Of a DNA stretch of 64,000 nucleotides, positions 63,717-64,000 are shown piece by piece. A program made the translations under genes and the position numbers. The number at the start of each line of letters is the position of its first letter. The first letter of the stretch is position 1. The notes below the pieces were generated by a model. It did no database searches and was not told where the DNA came from. It saw only the letters and a program-made list of their open reading frames with translations. The DNA is from Trichobilharzia regenti (Eukaryota > Platyhelminthes > Trematoda > Strigeidida > Schistosomatidae): NCBI GenBank assembly GCA_944472135.2, contig OX235264.1:97102319-97166318 (forward strand). The letters run 5' to 3'.

Positions 63717-64000
63717 TTTTGATGTGGTTGTGCTCACTGAGCTGGATAGTTTATTTGCGAAGCTTTCATCAACCTACTAGGCAATACATGTCTTCAGTGC
63801 ATATTTCAATTCGAATTGAAGTGGGCTTTTAGATTTCTCCACGAGTTTATCAATCATCTCTCCGGGTGGGTAATCTTGAACGTGACTGGTTGTTTCTGTG
63901 TGTTTTCACACCTTCTGGGCAGCTACTTGTATTGGATCTGATTGTTTCTTCGACTTGAACTTTGACCCTTTGTGTGTGAAACTTACTTCTTTTCGGTTGA
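63717..64000 (-). pseudogene. PLE family-1 C-terminus and 3' end, running off the window
   Basis: Matches 17695-17965 closely, including the element end near 63720-63760, the C-terminal coding region ('RLPTRRDD' complement near 63855-63875) and 'AAGTGGGCTTTTAG', the empty site for the LTR insertion seen at 27319-27613. Confidence 0.85.

Overview
Eukaryotic genomic DNA, almost certainly from a schistosome (Schistosoma, blood fluke). The reasons are the Sm-alpha-type tRNA-like repeats with a hammerhead-ribozyme module, the large number of Penelope-like element (PLE) fragments, RTE/SR2-like and CR1/jockey-like LINE pieces, two LTR-retrotransposon families, AT-rich intergenic DNA and a spliced exon with an AG acceptor and a 3' AATAAA. 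No operon, rRNA, genuine tRNA gene or CRISPR array is visible. The species cannot be fixed from sequence alone.

Layout. 1-5.1 kb: opposed LINE fragments surround the only convincing host sequence, the terminal exon of a gene of unknown function (2906-3265, +). 5-9.9 kb: SINE palindromes, a PLE terminal repeat and a decayed LINE endonuclease. 10.4-13.7 kb: an RTE fragment, a solo LTR and a truncated gypsy integrase with its 3' LTR. 13.7-20.9 kb: PLE endonuclease fragments, another solo LTR, a ~1 kb inverted repeat carrying tRNA-like SINEs, and a LINE endonuclease start. 22.7-25.9 kb: two RTE copies in inverted orientation. 26.4-37.8 kb: dense PLE remains, a solo LTR nested in a PLE, a LINE RT C-terminus with (ATT)n tail, and tRNA-like SINEs. 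38.2-42.7 kb: a tandem LTR-gag/pro-LTR-gag/pro-LTR element bounded by one 5-bp target-site duplication. 44.8-62.2 kb: a ~3.2 kb inverted duplication (arm A 44.78-48.53, arm B 58.09-61.25) and a direct PLE duplication (49.65-52.44 and 61.4-62.16). Each contains transposon insertions in one copy that are cleanly absent from the other. 62.2-64 kb: little recognisable until another PLE 3' end.

The window is a graveyard of nested retroelements rather than a functional gene cluster. The most interesting signals are: (i) SINE-like units with a hammerhead-shaped fold that occur as complete palindromes, three of them inside a single target-site duplication; (ii) a gag-protease-only LTR element in tandem; (iii) a 1.45 kb unit in which non-transposon coding-like sequence sits between an LTR piece and an inverted LTR terminus; (iv) filled/empty-site pairs that order the insertions. 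Nearly all coding pieces are broken, so they are annotated as mobile elements or pseudogenes. Boundaries are by eye unless a target-site duplication defines them.
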